From positions 62,001-126,000 of the forward strand of contig CAINLV010000029.1 in the NCBI GenBank assembly GCA_903850565.1: a stretch of 64,000 nucleotides of DNA, given 5' to 3'. Numbering within the stretch: the stretch's first letter is position 1; each line of letters opens with the position of its first letter. Shown in pieces: positions 49,410 to 59,604 of the stretch. Below the pieces are notes generated by a model. That model was not told the DNA's origin and ran no database searches. It saw only the letters and a list, made by a program, of their open reading frames with translations. The translations under genes were made by a program, and so were the position numbers. The stretch is from an uncultured Actinomycetes bacterium. Lineage in GTDB: Bacteria; Actinomycetota; Actinomycetes; Nanopelagicales; Nanopelagicaceae.

Positions 49410-50798
49410 ATGTTTATGGAAGGCGCTGCCGCCGATATTGCACGCCGTTTGGAAAAGGACTTTATCTTCGGTATAGCCACTTCCTCGTGGCAAATCGAAG
49501 GCAATAGCCAAAGTCGCGGCGCTTCGATTTGGGATGATTTCGCTGGCCTGCCCGGAAAGATAAAGGATGGCGCAACCGCCGACCCTGCCTGCGATCACAT
49601 CAATAAGTGGCGCGAAGATGTCGACCTACTTTCGTGGCTTTCGGTGGATTCTTATAGGTTTTCTTTCTCCTGGCCGCGCATTCAACCTGGTGGTCAAGGC
49701 GAAGTATCAAAGCAAGGTTTGGCTTTCTATGACCAATTAATCGACGAACTACTTGAACGAAATATTCAACCTAACGCCACCATTTATCACTGGGACTTAC
49801 CCAGCGAACTTGGCGCCAAAGGCGGTTGGGTCTGGGATGGGATCGCCGATACCTTTGCCCAATACACGCAGATCTTGGCCAGTAACTTCAGTGACCGAAT
49901 TTCACGCTGGGCAACTTTCAACGAACCATGGTGTTCGGCATTTCTGGGATATGCGGACACCGTCCACGCGCCAGGTGCGGGAAATCCCGCCCAAGGATTT
50001 GAAGCCGCTTACCGACTCCTGCTTGCGCATGGCCGAAGCATCGAGGTCCTCAGGTCTCACGGCGCGAAAGAGTTGGGAATTGTTCTAAACCTCACGGAAG
50101 TTATTGGCGAAGATCCAGAAATCGCAGATGCGGTCCGACATATCGATGGAATTCAAAATCGTCTGTGGTTGGATCCGCTCAGCGGCAGGGGAATCCCCCA
50201 AGATGTCATAGATCGCACTAGCAATTTTGTGGATTGGTCCTTTGTTAAGCCAACAGAGCTCAATGAAATTTCCACCCCCATAGATTGGCTAGGAATCAAT
50301 TACTACACACCGCAACGCATTGGGAAACCGGCGATCACTGGCGAGGGTGAAGTTATCGGAGATTCAAATAATGCCTATCCAGGCACGCCACCAATTACTT
50401 TTGTACCTAGGATGCCTCAAACAGAGATGGGTTGGGAGATCGCTGCAAGTAGCTTGAAGGCAACTCTCAAAGCTACCGCAAAAAGTTTTCCGATTACCCC
50501 GTTGTTCATCACCGAAAATGGCGGAGCATTCCCAGATGCCAACGTGGATGAGAAGATCAATGATCTAGATCGGATCGACTATTTCTCTCAACATATAAAT
50601 GCAGCCCTAGATGCAAAAGATGAAGGCGCTAATTTGCAAGGTTATTTCGCCTGGTCACTTCTGGACAATATCGAATGGGCCGAAGGATGGACGAAGCGAT
50701 TTGGAATTGTTCATGTGGACCTGGAAACCCAATTCCGCACCCCAAAGGCCAGCGCAGAATTTATTCGGGCAATTCTCCAAAACCGAAGAAAATCTTAA
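49410..50798 (+). CDS. GH1 beta-glucosidase
   Basis: A 462-residue cytoplasmic glycosidase of family GH1. FIFGIATSSWQIEG binds the glycone; RWATFNEPWCSAFLGY holds the acid/base Glu in NEP and PLFITENGGAFPD the nucleophile Glu in TENG; SLLDNIEWAEGWTKRFG is the final substrate block. It would hydrolyse imported beta-glucosides such as laminaribiose or cellobiose released by the secreted GH16 enzyme. It is last in the rightward unit, and its last 4 bp overlap the converging GH13 gene. Confidence 0.95.
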   Translation: MFMEGAAADIARRLEKDFIFGIATSSWQIEGNSQSRGASIWDDFAGLPGKIKDGATADPACDHINKWREDVDLLSWLSVDSYRFSFSWPRIQPGGQGEVSKQGLAFYDQLIDELLERNIQPNATIYHWDLPSELGAKGGWVWDGIADTFAQYTQILASNFSDRISRWATFNEPWCSAFLGYADTVHAPGAGNPAQGFEAAYRLLLAHGRSIEVLRSHGAKELGIVLNLTEVIGEDPEIADAVRHIDGIQNRLWLDPLSGRGIPQDVIDRTSNFVDWSFVKPTELNEISTPIDWLGINYYTPQRIGKPAITGEGEVIGDSNNAYPGTPPITFVPRMPQTEMGWEIAASSLKATLKATAKSFPITPLFITENGGAFPDANVDEKINDLDRIDYFSQHINAALDAKDEGANLQGYFAWSLLDNIEWAEGWTKRFGIVHVDLETQFRTPKASAEFIRAILQNRRKS

Positions 50799-52420
50799 AA
50801 CTGCAACCAAACCGTTGTATTCGAAGGAACATTCAGAACTCCATCCTGAACCACAATTTCCACCCGAGAGCTATGCAAAATTTCGACTTCACTCGTGAAA
50901 TTTAGCGAATAGGTTTCAGCACCTAGATTGGCGATGATCTGCAAGCCTAAGCTGCGCTGAAAATGCAGAACTGATTCGGGTGACTCAATCCATTGAATGC
51001 TATCTTCGCCGCCTAAAGCGGGATGGCTCTTACGAAGCGCCAAACTTTTTTTATAGAAATTCAAGAAACTATTAGGGTCAGCTGATTCCACATCTACGGC
51101 GTAATCTGCCCACGCTTTAGGTTGTGGCAACCATGGGCTTCCGGTCGAGAACCCATAATTTTCTGCTGCCGATAGCCATGGCAATGGAACCCGACATCCA
51201 TCGCGCCCGTTGTCGCTGCCATTACTTCGAAAGAAGACTGGGTCCTGACGAAATTCGGAAGGAACATCCGCATCTGGTAGTCCAAGCTCTTCGCCTTGAT
51301 AAATATAGATTCCACCTGGGAGTGCATGAAGAATCATTGATAGCGCCTTGGCCTTATCTGAATCGCCAAGCCTGGATACGATTCGAGAAGAATCATGATT
51401 GCACAGCACCCAAGTAGCGGGCGCTCCTACAGTGGCAACTTCCCGTAAAGTTCGATCTATCGACTCCTTGATCATCGTTGCATCCCAAGGCGCCACCAAG
51501 AAATCAAAGTTGAAAATTTGATGTAATTCATCTGGCCTTACATATCTGGTTCCTCGAATCGTAGGAAAGACCAGAATTTCAGCAACGCTCATTCGATCGC
51601 CCTCGTAGGAATCCAAAATCTTCCGCCACTGCCGATAGATCTGGTGTACTCCATCTCGATCAAAAAACGGAATATCCTTTAATAGATTCTCTCGAACCGT
51701 CTTCTCCATATCAACAACATCTAGCCGCAGCGCTCTGGTTAAACCTTCGGGGTCTGGATGATTTTGAGATATTGCATCCTTAGCTAGGCCATGGGCAACA
51801 TCAATTCGAAAGCCATCAATTCCAAGATCTAGCCAAAATCGGAGCGTTTTTTCGAAATCTTCCGCTACCTCTGGATTCTCCCAATTGAGGTCAGGTTGTG
51901 AAGAGTCGAATAAATGCAGGTACCACTGGCCCAGCGATCCATCAGCTTCTTTAACCCGACTCCATGATGGGCCGCCAAATACTGAATTCCAATTATTAGG
52001 TGGCTCATTACCTTCTGGGCCACGGCCATCGTAGAAGTGGAAGCGATTGCGTGAGGGTGAGCCTGGCTTAGATTTCAGCGCTTCCTGAAACCAAATATGA
52101 TCACTTGAGAAATGGTTTGGGACAATATCGAAAATGATCTTCATGCCGTGCTCGTGAGTCTTTAAAATCAACTCTTTCGCATCGACAAGTGAGCCAAATC
52201 GTGGATCAACATCGCGAGGATCGGAAACATCGTATCCGCCATCTCGATTAGGGGATTTGTAGAAAGGGCTAAGCCACAGGGCATCAACGCCAAGGCCGGC
52301 TAAAAAAGGCAATCTTTCAATGACGCCCGCTAAATCTCCCTCGCCGTCTCCGTTGGTATCTTGAAACGAGCGAGGATAAATTTGATAGATAGCCGCGTCA
52401 CGCCACCAGGTTTTAGTCAT
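50795..52420 (-). CDS. GH13 alpha-glucosidase
   Basis: A 541-residue enzyme of the oligo-1,6-/alpha-glucosidase subfamily of GH13. AAIYQIYPRSFQDTNGDGEG begins the barrel; GFRIDVAHG carries the nucleophile Asp, MSVAEILVF the acid/base Glu and LCNHDSSRIVSRL the transition-state Asp. The VAH in the nucleophile block is usual for this group (maltose- or sucrose-type alpha-glucosidases). Faces the GH1 gene; with the AglE-like transporter it accounts for use of alpha-glucosides. It has its own promoter; I see no LacI-type operator at its start. Confidence 0.93.
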   Translation of the reverse strand: MTKTWWRDAAIYQIYPRSFQDTNGDGEGDLAGVIERLPFLAGLGVDALWLSPFYKSPNRDGGYDVSDPRDVDPRFGSLVDAKELILKTHEHGMKIIFDIVPNHFSSDHIWFQEALKSKPGSPSRNRFHFYDGRGPEGNEPPNNWNSVFGGPSWSRVKEADGSLGQWYLHLFDSSQPDLNWENPEVAEDFEKTLRFWLDLGIDGFRIDVAHGLAKDAISQNHPDPEGLTRALRLDVVDMEKTVRENLLKDIPFFDRDGVHQIYRQWRKILDSYEGDRMSVAEILVFPTIRGTRYVRPDELHQIFNFDFLVAPWDATMIKESIDRTLREVATVGAPATWVLCNHDSSRIVSRLGDSDKAKALSMILHALPGGIYIYQGEELGLPDADVPSEFRQDPVFFRSNGSDNGRDGCRVPLPWLSAAENYGFSTGSPWLPQPKAWADYAVDVESADPNSFLNFYKKSLALRKSHPALGGEDSIQWIESPESVLHFQRSLGLQIIANLGAETYSLNFTSEVEILHSSRVEIVVQDGVLNVPSNTTVWLQF

Positions 52421-52491
52421 GGGCTAATTGTGACAGTTTTGGTAGAAAACTATCTTTCATTTTGACAACGATTAAGTTGCGAATGGTTGCG

Positions 52492-53628
52492 TTACAACGA
52501 AGGTGCTGAGCCCAAAGTTATCGAATAAACCTTTAAATCTCCGGCTGGAGATTTAACGGTTACTTTGATTGTGGCACCAGGGTTATAGGTACGAATTCGA
52601 ACAATCGCCTCAACGTAATCGGCGACTTTCACGCCTTCGATAGCAGTGATGATCGAACCGACTGTGATTCCAGCTTTATCAGCAGGGCCATCTGGGGTGA
52701 TGGCATAAATGCGAGCGCCTACTCCCGTATAGCTTGCATCGGGATTGAAGCCCAAGATTGGTCTAGTTGATTTACCAGTGGCAACAATTTCTTCCAAAAC
52801 TCGTTTTGCTTCGTTATAGGGAATTGCAAAACCCAACCCAATGCTTCCCGAGGATGAACCCGTTCCTAAGCTTGCAATCGCAGAGTTGATTCCGACCAAA
52901 CGACCCGATGAATCGGTCAATGGCCCGCCAGAGTTTCCTGGGTTAATTGCTGCATCAGTTTGAATAGCATCAATATAAGATTCTGAATTCGTGCTTCCAG
53001 TTACCACTGGACGATTCATGGAAGAGACAATTCCCGAAGTGACGGTGCGCGACAATCCAAGTGGTGATCCGAATGCAATAACAGGATCGCCGATACTCAG
53101 AGAGGTTGTATCTCCCAGTGCGATAACTGGCTGATTGCCTCTATTAATAGAAAGGACGGCTAAATCATAAATTGGATCGCGGCCCACGATAGTCGCAGGC
53201 TCCAAGTCGCCATTATCAAGTTCGATATTAATAGTGCCGATGGTGGCACCAGTGCTAGATACGGCAGCGTTGATAACGTGGTTGTTAGTAACAATTAATG
53301 AGGTGGAAGCGGTGGTTTTGTAGACGAACCCGGATCCGGTATCTCCACCAGAACCCACTGTTACATCGACTGAAACAACTGAGGGTGAAACTTTTTGCAC
53401 AATACTTTTTATGGAACCCGAGCCAGAGGATCCAAGATCCACAGCGGTTCGAGTCTTTGGGCAACTTCCATCCGTAGATGCGTACAGTGCCTGAGTTCTA
53501 ATATCTACACACGCTTTAACCAATGGATTGGAAAAAGTGCCTGCTACGGCAACTCCGCCCACAACAGTGGCCCCGAGAATGAAACCCACTAATACTTTTG
53601 CGGCGGTACTACGAAATGGACTACGCAT
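52492..53628 (-). CDS. HtrA-family serine protease with PDZ domain
   Basis: A 378-residue membrane-anchored or exported protease for damaged envelope proteins. Residues 8-30 are a signal/anchor helix (VLVGFILGATVVGGVAVAG), followed by a short two-cysteine segment (KACVDIRTQALY, GSCPKTRT). The trypsin-like triad is complete: His in VTNNHVINAA, Asp in PIYDLAVLSIN and Ser in INPGNSGGPLTDSSG. A single PDZ domain follows (ITPDGPADKAGITVGSIITA). Length suits actinobacterial HtrA/PepD. Confidence 0.93.
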   Translation of the reverse strand: MRSPFRSTAAKVLVGFILGATVVGGVAVAGTFSNPLVKACVDIRTQALYASTDGSCPKTRTAVDLGSSGSGSIKSIVQKVSPSVVSVDVTVGSGGDTGSGFVYKTTASTSLIVTNNHVINAAVSSTGATIGTINIELDNGDLEPATIVGRDPIYDLAVLSINRGNQPVIALGDTTSLSIGDPVIAFGSPLGLSRTVTSGIVSSMNRPVVTGSTNSESYIDAIQTDAAINPGNSGGPLTDSSGRLVGINSAIASLGTGSSSGSIGLGFAIPYNEAKRVLEEIVATGKSTRPILGFNPDASYTGVGARIYAITPDGPADKAGITVGSIITAIEGVKVADYVEAIVRIRTYNPGATIKVTVKSPAGDLKVYSITLGSAPSL

Positions 53629-53756
53629 TTAACTCCCCGATCGAATAGTCAAGCTCTTGGTAATGTGCTGAACCTCTGGCAGATGTAACTCTCGCAGACT
53701 TAGGATTGTAGAAGGAGATTCTAAAAGTTGGCTGAGAAAGTGAGATACTTTTCCCG

Positions 53757-54341
53757 ATGGAAAATCAAACTTTCGATCAAGATCTCTTGATCCGCACACA
53801 TAACCTGGATTTGCATACGGTTCGCCCTTCGGACTACGAATTATTGGCGGTAAATCGCGCTGATCCCACATTATGGATTGATCGTGGCTTCACCAACCCG
53901 CTGGGCCATTTAGTGGCCGATCCGGGTCCGCTGCCTCATCGGATCCCCCGAATCTTGGCTGACCCTTCCCTGGCCAAATATCTGCTCCGCTTGGCCGTCT
54001 ATCGTCCCGAACAGGTCATCATTGGTTCTGCCGGTTTTCATATGGCTCCCAACCCTGAGGGCATGATTGAAATTGGGTTGGGCATCGAGCCCGCTTACCG
54101 CGGTCGGGGATTTGCCCAAGAGTTACTGCACGGTATGTGGGGTTGGGTTGTCCAAGACCCACAAATAAAAACTTTGCGGTACACGGTTTCTCCTACCAAT
54201 CTGCCATCGCAAGCCATAATTGCCAAACTTGGATTCACTTTCGTGGGGCAACAGATAGATGAAGAAGATGGACCCGAAGACATATTCGAAATGAGCGCAG
54301 ACGACTACCGAGTAAAATTTGGTGGTGCGAATCAACCTTAG
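53757..54341 (+). CDS. GNAT-family N-acetyltransferase
   Basis: A 194-residue acetyltransferase of the RimJ/RimL-like type. MIEIGLGIEPAYRGRGFAQE is the acetyl-CoA pyrophosphate loop (R-G-x-G-x-A), and YTVSPTNLPSQAIIAKLGFT is the typical late strand-helix (N-x-x-S-x-x-x-x-x-K-x-G-F). The N-terminal 40 residues carry a polar extension. Target unknown. It overlaps the next MFS gene by 23 bp. Confidence 0.88.
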   Translation: MENQTFDQDLLIRTHNLDLHTVRPSDYELLAVNRADPTLWIDRGFTNPLGHLVADPGPLPHRIPRILADPSLAKYLLRLAVYRPEQVIIGSAGFHMAPNPEGMIEIGLGIEPAYRGRGFAQELLHGMWGWVVQDPQIKTLRYTVSPTNLPSQAIIAKLGFTFVGQQIDEEDGPEDIFEMSADDYRVKFGGANQP

Positions 54342-55566
54342 GGATAAAATTAAGCGTGCCATGCCGAAAGGGCAGGCCTTGCGAATCATGTCGACCAGCA
54401 CGCTCATTAACACCTTTGGAAATGGCCTTTTCTTTACTGTAGAAATTATTTTTCTGACTCGATCAGTTGGATTGTCGCCACACCAAGTTGGTTTTGGTTT
54501 TACCCTAGCCGCATTGGTTTCGCTACCTATGAGCATCCCAGCGGGACATTTTGCTAGTCGAGTAAACATTCGCCTCTGGGTTGCGATTTCCCAATCTATC
54601 CAAGGCTTAGTTGCTGCTTCCTTTATCTTTATCCATAGTTTTACCGTCTTTCTGATCCTCACCATCTCGGTTGACATAATGGTTTCAATTACCCAAACCA
54701 TGAGAATGGTCTTAATCAATGAGGTCGGAGGCGGCGGTGAAGATCGAGTTAGTTTTCGCGCTTATCTTCGTGCGGTTACCAATTTGGGAATTGGGTTAGG
54801 AACTTCAGTCGCAGGAATATCTTTGGTGATCGACAAGTGGGCCGGGTATGCCACTTTAGTTGTGATTAATGGTCTGACCTTCATCATCTCTGCTCTGATT
54901 TTTTATAAGGTTCCCATTTCCCACGCCGAACGAAATAAGCCAGAAGTGAAGGATGAACCGAAATTTATTGCGCTTCGGGATGGTAAATATGTTTCAGCCA
55001 TTATTCTCAACGCAATCTTTTCGATGCACTTTGTTATTCAAGGGATCGGGCTTCCGATTTGGATCATCAATTACACCTCCGCGCCCAGGTGGACGGTTTC
55101 GGCAGTTCTCTTGGTCAATACTGTTTCTTGCGTTCTATTCACGGTGAAATTGAGCAAGGGAACTAGCGAAATAAATAACGCCGCCAAAATCTTTTTCCGA
55201 AGTGGTCTTTTTGTTGCTGCCGGCTGCTTGGTTTATGCGATGGCCAGCGGTGTTCGCTCCACTATTGCCGTACCTCTCTTATTGGCAGGTATGGGCCTTC
55301 ATGTTGTCGGAGAGATGTTGGGATCAGGAGCTGGTTGGGGACTGGGATTTGGTCTGGCAAACGATGCCTATCAAGGGCAATACCAAGGGGTTTGGCAATT
55401 GAGCTGGGCTTTGGGCGGCATTGTTGGTCCAGCCTTCATAACCTCGCTCTTGGTAGATCTTCATAGAACTGGTTGGGTAATTCTTGCCGTTATCTTTACG
55501 CTCTCTACCTATCTGTATATTCCACTGGTTCGTTCAATGAAAGACAGGGAGAATATTAGTTCGTAG
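54319..55566 (+). CDS. MFS transporter
   Basis: A 415-residue major facilitator with about twelve helices. STLINTFGNGLFFTVEIIFL is helix 1; PHQVGFGFTLAALVSLPMSI and AGHFASRVNIRLWVAISQSI form helix 2 and the conserved loop 2-3 (G-x-x-A-S/D-R-x-x-x-R). The given GTG start overlaps the GNAT gene; ATG 54361 is a shorter alternative giving 401 residues. Neither has a strong ribosome site. Its end overlaps the converging MFS gene by 11 bp. Substrate unknown, perhaps a drug or metabolite exporter. Confidence 0.85.
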   Translation: MVVRINLRDKIKRAMPKGQALRIMSTSTLINTFGNGLFFTVEIIFLTRSVGLSPHQVGFGFTLAALVSLPMSIPAGHFASRVNIRLWVAISQSIQGLVAASFIFIHSFTVFLILTISVDIMVSITQTMRMVLINEVGGGGEDRVSFRAYLRAVTNLGIGLGTSVAGISLVIDKWAGYATLVVINGLTFIISALIFYKVPISHAERNKPEVKDEPKFIALRDGKYVSAIILNAIFSMHFVIQGIGLPIWIINYTSAPRWTVSAVLLVNTVSCVLFTVKLSKGTSEINNAAKIFFRSGLFVAAGCLVYAMASGVRSTIAVPLLLAGMGLHVVGEMLGSGAGWGLGFGLANDAYQGQYQGVWQLSWALGGIVGPAFITSLLVDLHRTGWVILAVIFTLSTYLYIPLVRSMKDRENISS

Positions 55567-56791
55567 GGTCGCTTGGCGAACGACTATCGAATTGCATATT
55601 GCGCACTTCAGGAAAAAAGAGCGTCCCGATTGCGATTACGAAACTAAGTGCCGCCGCATATTTCAATGTGGGACCTATTCCAAGTACGCCAGCTAACGGC
55701 GCAGCAACTGCAAGTCCTACCGGTCTAAACAAGGTAGATCCCATTGCGTCAAATGCCGAAACCCTAGAAAGGGAATCACGGGGAACTAAACGCTGTAATG
55801 CGGTTGTCCAAATAGAGCCCCACAAATCCAGGGAAATTCCCCAAAGAAATGCGCAGAATGCAATCAGTTGCAACGACAGTGGTGAGGATAGCGACCAGAT
55901 ATACAGCGACACCGTGGTGGTAAGAATCATCAGCGCTCGCATTGGATAGCGAAAGTGAACTCGCATCGCGATTAAAGAACCGCAAATGAAACCTACAGAT
56001 TCGCAGGTCAAAACAAATGCCCATGATTTTGGTCCGTTGAAATGTTTAAGGGCAATAAGTGGTCCTAGGACATTTTCGGCAGCTGCCCAAAACATAACAA
56101 TGAATGAAAACGCAGCGACGATAACGACAATCCATCTAAATGAAATGAAGACTTTCCAGCCATGTTTTAGATCATCAAGCATCGTATTTTCATTTTTTTC
56201 ACGAGGTGGTACTACGTGACCAAAACTGAGGATTAAAAATGCCGCCAACAGGAAACTGAGCGCATCAATAAATAGCGCGACCGTGCTTCCATATGCGCTC
56301 ACCAGTATTCCGGCGGTAGCCGCGCCAGAGATCAACGCCAAATTCGATACAAAATTACTTACGGCATTGGCTTTTTGCAAACCTTCTTCGGGAACGATCG
56401 CAGGCAATACCCCAGAGAAAGCCGGCCACCAAATTCCCCACATCAGTCCGAAGTTAATATTTGCCGCCAGCAATACCCAAAGTGGAACATTGCCCGTAGC
56501 AAAGAAACCGACCTGCACAAATAATCCCACCGAACCCCAAGCATCCGTTAAACCCACCATACGCACGCGACCATACTTATCAGCGATCACGCCGCCAAAC
56601 GGGCTCATGATAATCATGGTGAGAGTTGCCGAACCTAGTACTAAGCCCAGTTCGGTTGCCGAACCATGAGGTAAGTGCAATATTCCGAAAGCAAGCGCGA
56701 CCGGAGATATTCCGTTGCCAAAATTGGAGATGAGCCGAGCCAGAAAGAGTCGCTTCACATACTTCTGCCGAAGCAGATCTTTAAGTTTCAT
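55556..56791 (-). CDS. MFS transporter
   Basis: A 411-residue major facilitator. LARLISNFGNGISPVALAFG is helix 1, and MSPFGGVIADKYGRVRMVGL is the conserved loop 2-3 motif (G-x-x-A-D-R/K-x-G-R). It resembles the enterobactin-exporter-like/multidrug group common in actinobacteria. It starts 2 bp after the amidase stop on the same strand, so amidase and transporter are likely cotranscribed. Substrate unknown. Confidence 0.88.
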   Translation of the reverse strand: MKLKDLLRQKYVKRLFLARLISNFGNGISPVALAFGILHLPHGSATELGLVLGSATLTMIIMSPFGGVIADKYGRVRMVGLTDAWGSVGLFVQVGFFATGNVPLWVLLAANINFGLMWGIWWPAFSGVLPAIVPEEGLQKANAVSNFVSNLALISGAATAGILVSAYGSTVALFIDALSFLLAAFLILSFGHVVPPREKNENTMLDDLKHGWKVFISFRWIVVIVAAFSFIVMFWAAAENVLGPLIALKHFNGPKSWAFVLTCESVGFICGSLIAMRVHFRYPMRALMILTTTVSLYIWSLSSPLSLQLIAFCAFLWGISLDLWGSIWTTALQRLVPRDSLSRVSAFDAMGSTLFRPVGLAVAAPLAGVLGIGPTLKYAAALSFVIAIGTLFFPEVRNMQFDSRSPSDPTN

Positions 56792-56793
56792 CG

Positions 56794-58206
56794 CTACTTT
56801 CTGAAAGTTGGGTTGAGCACGCCAAGAGCAAAGGCGCCTTCGATTCGCGCCATAACTCTGACCAAGTTTAATTCATCCCTCGCGCCTGCCGCGACGGTAA
56901 TTCCTACCGGGAGCCCATCCACGAAACCCATAGGCAATGAACCAATTGGAGTGCCCGCGATTGAAGGAGCCATCGTTGCCCAACTGCGCGTTTTATATTC
57001 ATCGCCACCGCCAAGATTACTAATCCATGCGGGCGCGTATGCGGTTCCGATTAATGCATCAACTCCTTTTACTCCTTCGGACAACATGCGTTGAGCCCAC
57101 GCCAAATTTCTCTCTCTTATAATTTGATACTCGGAATTCCTGCTGCCTAGAAGCAGGGCTTCATCGAAAATCTCTTGCTGAAAATATTTCAACTCGAATT
57201 CATCATTGAGAACGTTAAAGCGCACTACCTCGGCCAAGGATCGAACACCTTCGCCGTGGCGGTTATCTAAATATTTTCCAAGATCGTCGAAGAGTTCATA
57301 TTTGAGCACCAGAAATTCATCGTTAGAAACATCATCGGCTGGAGGGTCAAGAGAAACTTCCACGAGTTCGATACCAGCCTTTTGCAAAGATGCCAGGGCA
57401 GCCTCAAATACTGAATCGGTTTCGGTGTGATGGGTGAGCCATTCTCGGACGACTCCTAAACGAATAGGTGTTTTATCGAGCAGGGAACTGAGCAAATCGC
57501 TCCGATCCATCATGACCTCAAGAAGCATGGCAACATCGGCCACACTTCTGGACATAGGCCCGGGACTATCTTGGCTTGAACTTATGGGAACCATGCCGCC
57601 ACGCGGAACTGAGCCGACCGTTGGCTTTATTCCAACACATCCATTTAGCGCTGCCGGGCAGACAATGGATCCATCGGTTTCACTGCCAACTGCCAAACTC
57701 ACCAATCCTGCAGCAATCGCAGCTCCGGATCCAGAGGAAGATCCCCCAGCGCTATGACCATGAATCCACGGATTAGCGGTAAGCCCGCCAACGGCTGACC
57801 ACCCGCTGGTGGAATTGGTGGAACGGATGTTGGCCCATTCCGACAAATTAGTAGAACCAACAATTATCGCTCCGGCATTTTTCAACCTGGCAACCAGAGG
57901 TGAATCAGCGATCACAGTTCGACCGGCCAAAGCTAATGAACCTGCCGTCGCCGGCAATCCAATCGCTTCAATATTATCTTTGATCAGAATTGGAAGACCT
58001 TCAAGTCGGCGGCCAGATTTTCCTTGGTCTACTTTTTTCCCATCTTGAAGGGCGCTGGCATTAAGCGCTAATACCGAATTCAATTCATATCCGTCTTGAT
58101 CAATATCAGAAATTCTTTGAAGCGATTCCGCTACTAACTCGGCAGAAGAAACTAAACCTGCTTGAAATTGCTCACTTAAATCTACGGCGGAGGTAAATTG
58201 AGTCAT
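56794..58206 (-). CDS. Amidase (amidase-signature family)
   Basis: A 470-residue amidase with the Ser-cisSer-Lys triad: Lys in LPILIKDNIEAIGLP, the cis-Ser and nucleophile Ser in GHSAGGSSSGSGAAIAAGLV followed by GSETDGSIVCPA. Length and order fit the amidase-signature enzymes, which hydrolyse varied amides; GatA is excluded by poor match to its conserved parts and absence of GatB/GatC. It overlaps its upstream neighbour by 1 bp and precedes an MFS gene. Substrate unknown. Confidence 0.9.
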   Translation of the reverse strand: MTQFTSAVDLSEQFQAGLVSSAELVAESLQRISDIDQDGYELNSVLALNASALQDGKKVDQGKSGRRLEGLPILIKDNIEAIGLPATAGSLALAGRTVIADSPLVARLKNAGAIIVGSTNLSEWANIRSTNSTSGWSAVGGLTANPWIHGHSAGGSSSGSGAAIAAGLVSLAVGSETDGSIVCPAALNGCVGIKPTVGSVPRGGMVPISSSQDSPGPMSRSVADVAMLLEVMMDRSDLLSSLLDKTPIRLGVVREWLTHHTETDSVFEAALASLQKAGIELVEVSLDPPADDVSNDEFLVLKYELFDDLGKYLDNRHGEGVRSLAEVVRFNVLNDEFELKYFQQEIFDEALLLGSRNSEYQIIRERNLAWAQRMLSEGVKGVDALIGTAYAPAWISNLGGGDEYKTRSWATMAPSIAGTPIGSLPMGFVDGLPVGITVAAGARDELNLVRVMARIEGAFALGVLNPTFRK

Positions 58207-58589
58207 TACTTAGATTTGCCTTCGATATCCCGCAAAACCCGATGAATATCTGCGGCAATATCTTTTAACTCCATTAACTCTTGGCGGGCTAATTCTCGAG
58301 CCTCTTTTGCTAGTTCGAATTCGCCAAGGCTGGCGGTATGGGTTTCGGTGATTTTCTGTTCCACCGAACTAGATGCAACATTCTGCCCCACCATAATGAT
58401 GGAGAGTAAAACCAATTGGAGAAAAGTTTGGGCAACCCAGCCGACAATTGTTATTGCGCTCCCAGACTTTAGCGCGGAAGGCAATGAGATCAGGGCGATG
58501 CCAGCGAAGGCGTATGCACACCACATAGTGGCGACGCCAGAAGTTATCTTCGCAGCCAACTTAGTATTGAAAGTCGAAATCTTGCTCAT
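58206..58589 (-). CDS. Small membrane protein with coiled-coil tail
   Basis: A 127-residue protein with two predicted helices (about 20-40, ATMWCAYAFAGIALISLPSA, and 47-67, IVGWVAQTFLQLVLLSIIMV) and a charged helical tail (AKEARELARQELMELKDIAA). The layout resembles a low-affinity iron permease/DUF1003-like membrane protein family of actinobacteria, but I cannot name it. It lies directly upstream of the amidase on the same strand. Function unknown. Confidence 0.65.
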   Translation of the reverse strand: MSKISTFNTKLAAKITSGVATMWCAYAFAGIALISLPSALKSGSAITIVGWVAQTFLQLVLLSIIMVGQNVASSSVEQKITETHTASLGEFELAKEARELARQELMELKDIAADIHRVLRDIEGKSK

Positions 58590-58644
58590 GTGGTCATAGT
58601 ACGACCAGGGTCAATAGGATGTGGTTCTAGCAACTGGAGCGTTC

Positions 58645-59604
58645 ATGAAATATCGAAAACTTGGCCCGTGGCAGGTATCGGCAATTGGATTAGGTTGCAT
58701 GCCACTTTCCCGACCAAGAGAAACTGAACCTGACCTCATCAAGAATCCGGAGTTGGCGATTGCGGTCATCCACTCGGCTTTGGATTCTGGAATTACTTTT
58801 CTGGATACGGCAGATATTTATGCACCATCGTGGCGCGATTTCGGCCATAATGAAAGATTGGTCGGCGAAGCATTTCGTTCCTGGCGCGGTACGCCGGAAG
58901 AGAAATCAAAGATCGTTATTGCCACTAAAAACGGAATTACTCGCGGACCAAACGAAAGTTGGGGTCGGGCTAGTTCTCTGGACTATTTCCTGCGAGCTGC
59001 CGAAGCCTCTGCGCTTCGACTTGGGGTCGAGAAGATTCAACTCTGGCAGCACCATCGAATGAATCCAGAGATGGATTTCGAGACCCAGTTCGAAAATGTT
59101 CTAGTCTTGAAAGATCGCGGAATTGTGGATCAAATCGGACTCTCTAATGTCAATGTCGAGCAATTGCGCCGAGCGATAAAAATCGGTGGCTCGAGTCAAG
59201 ACGGTGGCGTGGTTTCGGTACAGAATGAATACAGCGCTCGCTATCGCCTCGGCGAAGATGTCATTGATCTATGCCAAGAATTCGATATCGCCTTTCTTCC
59301 TTGGTCTCCCTTGGGAGGAATTGGCCGGTCAGTTGGCATTGCTAATGGTGACTTTGGAAAATTTGCCGAGCTGGCGCGTGCAAAGAATTGTTCACCCTAC
59401 GCACTAGCGATTGCCTGGCTTGGACATCGCAGTCCCGCCATCTTGCCCATTCCTGGCGCATCCAAGAATGAACAGATTACCGATTTAGTTTCCGGCGTAG
59501 ATGTAACCCTGACTGAAATCGAATTTAGTGAACTGCAAGCCAGTCTTCCCGAAAATCCGCAGTTGCAGTGGGAATTGGTAACGCAGCCGCCTTTTAGAGA
59601 TTAA
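58645..59604 (+). CDS. Aldo/keto reductase
   Basis: A 319-residue NADPH-dependent reductase. Catalytic tetrad: Asp and Tyr in TFLDTADIYAP, Lys in VIATKNGITRG and His in QLWQHHRMNP. IPGASKNEQITDLVSGVDVT binds the cofactor phosphate. ATG 58645 is preceded by GGAG at six bases; a GTG at 58621 is an alternative. It converges on the next MFS gene with no gap. Substrate unknown; the fold reduces sugars and aldehydes. Confidence 0.88.
   Translation: MKYRKLGPWQVSAIGLGCMPLSRPRETEPDLIKNPELAIAVIHSALDSGITFLDTADIYAPSWRDFGHNERLVGEAFRSWRGTPEEKSKIVIATKNGITRGPNESWGRASSLDYFLRAAEASALRLGVEKIQLWQHHRMNPEMDFETQFENVLVLKDRGIVDQIGLSNVNVEQLRRAIKIGGSSQDGGVVSVQNEYSARYRLGEDVIDLCQEFDIAFLPWSPLGGIGRSVGIANGDFGKFAELARAKNCSPYALAIAWLGHRSPAILPIPGASKNEQITDLVSGVDVTLTEIEFSELQASLPENPQLQWELVTQPPFRD

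Noticed and set aside
50795-52420. Trehalose synthase for the GH13 gene
   Set aside because: It lacks the long C-terminal or kinase-like extensions usual for TreS, and the glucoside context favours alpha-glucosidase; not excluded by experiment.
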